A stretch of DNA of 35,919 bases, taken from assembly GCA_026417615.1 (NCBI GenBank), contig JAOACY010000075.1:1-35919 (forward strand). Direction: 5' to 3'. Made by a program: the position numbers and the translations under genes. Within the stretch, counting starts at the first letter, position 1, and each line of letters begins with the position of its first letter. The DNA is from Clostridia bacterium. Its GTDB lineage: Bacteria; Bacillota; Clostridia; Acetivibrionales; JAFADI01. This document shows positions 32,555-35,919 of the stretch, in pieces. The notes under the pieces are model-generated. The model did not search any database. It was given only the letters and a program-made list of their open reading frames with translations, and was not told where the DNA came from.

Positions 32555-33025
32555 TTACAGTCCATATTCCTTTTTTATTGCCTGAATTGCCCTGTCAACA
32601 TCCTTCTCATAAATAAGACAGGAAATATCCACCTCGGAGGTTGTAACGAGCTTCATTTCAATACCGTTGGCGGCTAGTACTGTAAAAAGACGTGCCGCAA
32701 CGCCGTGCAGGTTTTTCATTTCCTCGCCGTATATGGATATTTTGGTGTTGTCTGCGTCTACATCAATATGGAGGTTTGGGACATCTTTCTTAAAGCCATT
32801 CAGAGCTGCAATAGCCTTCACCAGATCCTCGGAGGGTATGCTGAAGGAAAGACTTATGCTGCCCTTGTAGGGAGGAGTCTGGCTGATCATGTCAATGTTG
32901 ATTTTCTGCCGGGCTATGGAATTGAAAATTTCAGATATGATATTTATGCTGTTAGGCAGATTATCTACGGTAACAAGAGCTACGTTATAGGATACGGAAA
33001 TATTTGTTACAGGCTTACGGGACAT
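32555..33025 (-). CDS. free-standing tandem ACT-domain protein (aspartokinase regulatory-like)
   Basis: The 156-residue protein consists of two ACT domains and little else. The first opens VALVTVDNLPNSINIISEIF; the second reads KISIYGEEMKNLHGVAARLFTVLAANGI followed by LVTTSEVDISCLI. These patterns are those of the C-terminal regulatory half of aspartate kinase, but the kinase domain is absent. I use the ATG at 33025, five bases after GGAGGTG; the GTG at 33034 lies inside that site. As last gene of the asd-dapA-dapB operon it may sense lysine or threonine and act on an aspartokinase coded elsewhere (inference). Confidence 0.82.
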   Translation of the reverse strand: MSRKPVTNISVSYNVALVTVDNLPNSINIISEIFNSIARQKINIDMISQTPPYKGSISLSFSIPSEDLVKAIAALNGFKKDVPNLHIDVDADNTKISIYGEEMKNLHGVAARLFTVLAANGIEMKLVTTSEVDISCLIYEKDVDRAIQAIKKEYGL

Positions 33026-33049
33026 GCTACACACCTCCGGACGCGTATG

Positions 33050-33808
33050 CTATTCGCTTGCAATCAGATCATTCATATTATAAAGACCGGGTTTTTTATC
33101 ATGGAGATACATTGCCGCTCTTAGAGCTCCCACGCCGAAAATCTCCTTGGACATTGCAGTATGGTTTATCTCTATTATTTCATCATTTCCGGCAAAAATA
33201 ACAGAGTGATCGCCTACAATGGTACCGCCTCGGACAGCATGTATTCCTATCTCTGAGCGGCTCCTTTTCTTTCTTCTTGAATGCCTGTCATATACATATT
33301 CCTGTTTCTGCTGCAGGACGGAATTTATGGCATCCGCTATGGCGAGAGCCGTACCGCTTGGAGCATCAAGCTTTTGATTGTGATGCTTCTCAACAATTTC
33401 TATGTCAAAGCTGCTCTCAAGAATCCTGGCTGCCTTCTTTACAAGCTCAATCAGGAGATTTACGCCAAGAGACATATTGGCGGAGAAAAATACCGGTATT
33501 TGGCTTGACGCAGCTTCAAGGCTCTTTACCTGCGCTTGAGTAAGGCCTGTTGTAGCCATTACCAAAGGAATTTTTTTATCCAAGGCAAAAACAAGAAGGT
33601 TAGCCAGGGCATCAGGATTTGAAAAATCAATTATCACATCAATCTTTTCCTTAATGCCGTTCAGGCTGGTATAAACCGGGTAAGGGTTTTTTATGGAATC
33701 TCTTATGTCATATCCTGCCGCTATCCTTAAGCTTTCGCTTTCTCCCGCCAGACGGGTTATCACCTGGCCCATCTTTCCGTTGCAACCGCTCATTAGTATA
33801 TTTACCAT
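33050..33808 (-). CDS. dapB: DapB, 4-hydroxy-tetrahydrodipicolinate reductase
   Basis: DapB reduces the DapA product to tetrahydrodipicolinate with NAD(P)H, on the way to diaminopimelate and lysine. The 252-residue protein has the nucleotide-binding GCNGKMG (8-14), ATTGLTQAQ (85-93), the catalytic EKHHNQKLDAPSGTA with H142, H143 and K146, and the family end FGVGALRAA. It starts 12 bases after the dapA stop with only a weak ribosome site, implying coupling. Confidence 0.96.
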   Translation of the reverse strand: MVNILMSGCNGKMGQVITRLAGESESLRIAAGYDIRDSIKNPYPVYTSLNGIKEKIDVIIDFSNPDALANLLVFALDKKIPLVMATTGLTQAQVKSLEAASSQIPVFFSANMSLGVNLLIELVKKAARILESSFDIEIVEKHHNQKLDAPSGTALAIADAINSVLQQKQEYVYDRHSRRKKRSRSEIGIHAVRGGTIVGDHSVIFAGNDEIIEINHTAMSKEIFGVGALRAAMYLHDKKPGLYNMNDLIASE

Positions 33809-33820
33809 ATGTTCACGTCC

Positions 33821-34702
33821 TTAACTTATCAATCCGTAATTTTTCATTGCGTTTCTGAGTACCTCAAGGCCCTTGTCGCTTATGTCCACCAGGGGCATGC
33901 GGCATTTGCCGACATTCATACCCATAAGGTTCATGGCAGCTTTTACAGGAATAGGGCTGACCTCTGCAAAGAGAGCATTGATGAGAGGCATCGTTTTTAA
34001 TTGAATTTTCCTGCTGCCCTCAACGTCGCCGTTAAGATATTTCACTATCATATCATGGGTGTCCTTTGGTATTATATTGGCCATTACCGAAATGACGCCC
34101 TTGCCGCCGAGGGACATCATGGGAACTGCCATTGCGTCATCGCCGGAGTACACGGTGAAGTCTTCGGGACAGGAGTTTATAATGTCAGCCACCTGGGACA
34201 TGTTGCATTCTTTGATGGCCACGATATTTTCAAAGGCAGACAATGCTTTTATTGTATCAACGTTGATGTTGAGATTTGTTCTCGAAGGGACGTTATACAG
34301 GACCACGGGTATGCTTATGCTGTTGGCTATAGCCTTGAAGTGCTCGTATAATCCCTTTTGAGTAGTTTTATTATAATATGGCGTAACAGTAAGAATAGCA
34401 TCAGCTCCAACTTCTTCGGCAAACCTGCTTAACTCAATTGCGTGACGGGTATCGTTGCTGCCTGCCCCCGCAATGACGGGAACTCTCTTGTTAACCTTTT
34501 CAACAGTGAATTTGATTGCTGCCTTGTGTTCTTCATCCGGCATAGTGGAAGCTTCTCCGGTGGTGCCGCAGATTATTATGGCATCGGTGCCTTCCTTGAT
34601 CTGAAATTCTATAAGCTCTTCAAGCTTGTTGAAGTCTACGCCGTCATCTGTAAAAGGTGTTACTATGGCTACGCCTGAACCTGTGAAAATTGGGTTTCTC
34701 AT
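33821..34702 (-). CDS. dapA: DapA, 4-hydroxy-tetrahydrodipicolinate synthase
   Basis: DapA condenses pyruvate with aspartate semialdehyde, the committed step to lysine and diaminopimelate. The 293-residue protein has the GTTGE segment (T47-T48), Y110, Y136 in LYNVPSRT, R141 and the Schiff-base lysine K164 in VAIKECN. All catalytic residues are present. An AAAGGAG site precedes the ATG, 18 bases after the asd stop. Confidence 0.97.
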   Translation of the reverse strand: MRNPIFTGSGVAIVTPFTDDGVDFNKLEELIEFQIKEGTDAIIICGTTGEASTMPDEEHKAAIKFTVEKVNKRVPVIAGAGSNDTRHAIELSRFAEEVGADAILTVTPYYNKTTQKGLYEHFKAIANSISIPVVLYNVPSRTNLNINVDTIKALSAFENIVAIKECNMSQVADIINSCPEDFTVYSGDDAMAVPMMSLGGKGVISVMANIIPKDTHDMIVKYLNGDVEGSRKIQLKTMPLINALFAEVSPIPVKAAMNLMGMNVGKCRMPLVDISDKGLEVLRNAMKNYGLIS

Positions 34703-34720
34703 AACAAAGCACTCCTTTCG

Positions 34721-35800
34721 CTAACCAAAATACCCTTCGGCCTTGAGAAGCTCTGCCATAAGCACTCCGCCTCCTGCAGCGCCTCTTATTGTATTATGTG
34801 AAAGGCATACGAACTTGTAGTCAAATATTGAATCTTCACGAAGCCTTCCAACTGATATTCCCATACCATTTTCAATATTTCTTTCAAGCTTGGTCTGAGG
34901 CCTGTCGGACTGTTCAAAGTAGGTGAGGAACTGCGCGGGGGCGCTGGGCAGCTTAAGCTCCTGAGCCTTACCTTTAAATTCTCTCCAACAATTAATTATT
35001 TCATCCTTCGAGGGTTTATTCTTAAAGGATACAAATACGGCAGCCATATGTCCGTCGGAAACAGGAACCCTGTAGCACTGGGCAGTTATTAAGGGACCCG
35101 GGGCATTTACTATTTTATTGCCCTCAATATTACCCCATATCTTAAGCGGTTCCTTTTCACTCTTTTCTTCCTCTCCGCCGATGTATGGTATAACATTGTC
35201 AATTATCTCAGGCCACTCGCTGAAAACCTTTCCCGCACCGGATATAGCCTGGTATGTGCATGCCAGGATTTTTTCCGGTTTAAATTCCATAAGGGCATGT
35301 ACGGGAGGAACATAGCTCTGAAGAGAGCAGTTGGACTTGACTGCTATGAAGCCCTTGCTGGTTCCAAGGCGCTGCTTCTGCTTTTCAATGATGGCAGCAT
35401 GGCCGGGGTTGACCTCTGGTATTATCATGGGAACATCCTCTGTCCACCTGTGGGCTGAATTGTTTGAAATAACAGGGATTTCAGCCCTGGCGTATTTTTC
35501 TTCCAGCTCCTTGATTTCTTCCTTTTTCATGTCTACGGCGCAGAATACCATGTCAACTTCATCTGCTACCTTTGAAATATCCATGACGTTTCTGACCATT
35601 ATACCCTTTACACTTTCAGGCATTGGCACATCAATCTTCCAGCGTCCTCCCACAGCCTCTTCATAAGTCCTTCCGGCAGACCTTTCACTGGCAGCAACAG
35701 AAACAACCTCAAACCAGGGGTGGTTGTCAAGCAAGGTTATAAACCTTTGGCCAACCATGCCTGTACCTCCTAAAACACCTGCTTTTAATTTTTTATTCAT
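34721..35800 (-). CDS. asd: Asd, aspartate-semialdehyde dehydrogenase (archaeal/fungal-like type)
   Basis: Asd reduces aspartyl phosphate to aspartate semialdehyde, feeding lysine, threonine and methionine synthesis. The 359-residue protein has the nucleotide-binding GVLGGTGMVGQR (8-19), catalytic C158 in KSNCSLQ, R244 and H251 in VSDGHMAAV. The length and segments such as GGRWKIDVPMPESVKG and SGAGKVF point to the type shared with archaea and fungi and not the classic Escherichia form. TAGGAGG precedes the ATG. Upstream lies a terminator-containing leader, so the operon may be attenuated. Confidence 0.95.
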   Translation of the reverse strand: MNKKLKAGVLGGTGMVGQRFITLLDNHPWFEVVSVAASERSAGRTYEEAVGGRWKIDVPMPESVKGIMVRNVMDISKVADEVDMVFCAVDMKKEEIKELEEKYARAEIPVISNNSAHRWTEDVPMIIPEVNPGHAAIIEKQKQRLGTSKGFIAVKSNCSLQSYVPPVHALMEFKPEKILACTYQAISGAGKVFSEWPEIIDNVIPYIGGEEEKSEKEPLKIWGNIEGNKIVNAPGPLITAQCYRVPVSDGHMAAVFVSFKNKPSKDEIINCWREFKGKAQELKLPSAPAQFLTYFEQSDRPQTKLERNIENGMGISVGRLREDSIFDYKFVCLSHNTIRGAAGGGVLMAELLKAEGYFG

Positions 35801-35828
35801 GACGTTTACCTCCTAATTACTAGAATTT

Positions 35829-35834
35829 ATTATA
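35829..35834 (-). promoter_or_regulatory. possible -10 element before asd
   Basis: The minus strand reads a perfect TATAAT here, 28 bases before the asd start codon, but the -35 position is a run of T from the upstream terminator. It may be a weak secondary promoter or chance in AT-rich DNA. Confidence 0.3.
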
Positions 35835-35850
35835 AAATTGCTTAAGAACT

Positions 35851-35918
35851 AAAAAAAGCCGGCATCTTAACAGATTACCAGCAGTTCTTTTTAATTCTGC
35901 AATGCCGGCGTCGGCATT
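35851..35918 (-). promoter_or_regulatory. asd leader with competing hairpins (putative attenuator)
   Basis: Three complementary segments occur in transcript order on the minus strand. A is AATGCCG (complement of 35912-35918), B is GCCGGCATT (35901-35909) and C is ATGCCGGC (35858-35865) followed by seven T. B can pair with A over seven bases around a four-base loop, or with C over eight bases to make an intrinsic terminator. The two pairings exclude each other, as in riboswitch or T-box leaders. The sensing region, if any, is beyond the window. It could instead be the terminator of an upstream gene. Confidence 0.6.
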
Positions 35919-35919
35919 T

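Noticed and set aside
35851-35919. Assignment of the asd leader as a lysine riboswitch
   Set aside because: The conserved aptamer core is not visible in the 119 bases present; only the competing hairpins can be supported.
1-35919. CRISPR arrays, prophage or insertion-sequence genes
   Set aside because: No regularly spaced repeats and no transposase, integrase or phage proteins were found in any frame.

Overview
This window reads as a chromosomal segment of a spore-forming, flagellated clostridial Firmicute. The evidence is the flagellar/chemotaxis operon with CheC, CheD and a c-di-GMP (PilZ) protein, the sporulation genes yabG, pdaA-like, yqfC and yqfD, strong AGGAGG-type ribosome sites, frequent TTG starts, and a yqfC-yqfD-phoH-pgpH-ybeY-dgkA-cdd-era-yqzL-recO block typical of the class. 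Moderately AT-rich DNA and a free-standing family 25/53-like starch-binding module would suit the Ruminiclostridium/Acetivibrio group, but that placement is inference. No CRISPR array, phage or intact insertion sequence was seen.

Layout. (1) 1-11487, + strand: the distal part of a flagellar/chemotaxis operon. It runs flhF (5' end cut off by the window), flhG, PilZ flagellar brake, cheB, cheA, cheW, cheC, cheD, a small membrane protein, sigma-28, a DUF342/FapA protein, a charged small protein, a SwrB-like DUF6115 protein and an MltG-like membrane protein without the catalytic domain. Genes are tightly packed, with TAATG overlaps at cheB/cheA and cheC/cheD. (2) 11535-13001: a terminator hairpin overlapping the yabG ribosome site, yabG, tRNA-Leu(CAA), and a minus-strand cytoplasmic carbohydrate-binding module. 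(3) 13002-16400: a hairpin-rich spacer, an 820-residue nucleotidyltransferase/degenerate phosphomutase fusion, an unusual long inverted repeat enclosing a ten-codon frame, and an unknown minus-strand gene. (4) 16488-27542, + strand: two tandem DUF881 proteins, a PdaA-type deacetylase, then the conserved sporulation/RNA/GTPase block ending in recO, including the 53-codon yqzL. (5) 27552-30769, minus strand: a three-gene operon encoding a lipoprotein with a substrate-binding domain fused to VWA, an XpaC-like membrane protein and a second membrane-anchored substrate-binding protein, with no transporter genes in the window. (6) 30854-32480, minus strand: DNA polymerase IV with a textbook LexA-controlled promoter, plus a 78-residue partner. 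(7) 32509-35919, minus strand: asd-dapA-dapB-ACT, the aspartate-to-lysine/diaminopimelate operon. It ends in an intrinsic terminator and is preceded by a leader with two mutually exclusive hairpins that looks like an attenuator; its upstream part lies outside the window.

How the genes work together: region 1 builds, places and steers flagella and links them to c-di-GMP and to CheC/CheD adaptation. Region 4 combines spore-cortex and forespore functions with c-di-AMP breakdown, rRNA maturation and recombination repair. Region 7 makes diaminopimelate for peptidoglycan and lysine, with a free-standing ACT protein that may sense an amino acid. The least explained parts are the VWA/XpaC/binding-protein operon, the hairpin enclosing a small reading frame at 15870-15961, the degenerate mutase fusion, the catalytic-domain-less MltG-like protein, and the asd leader.
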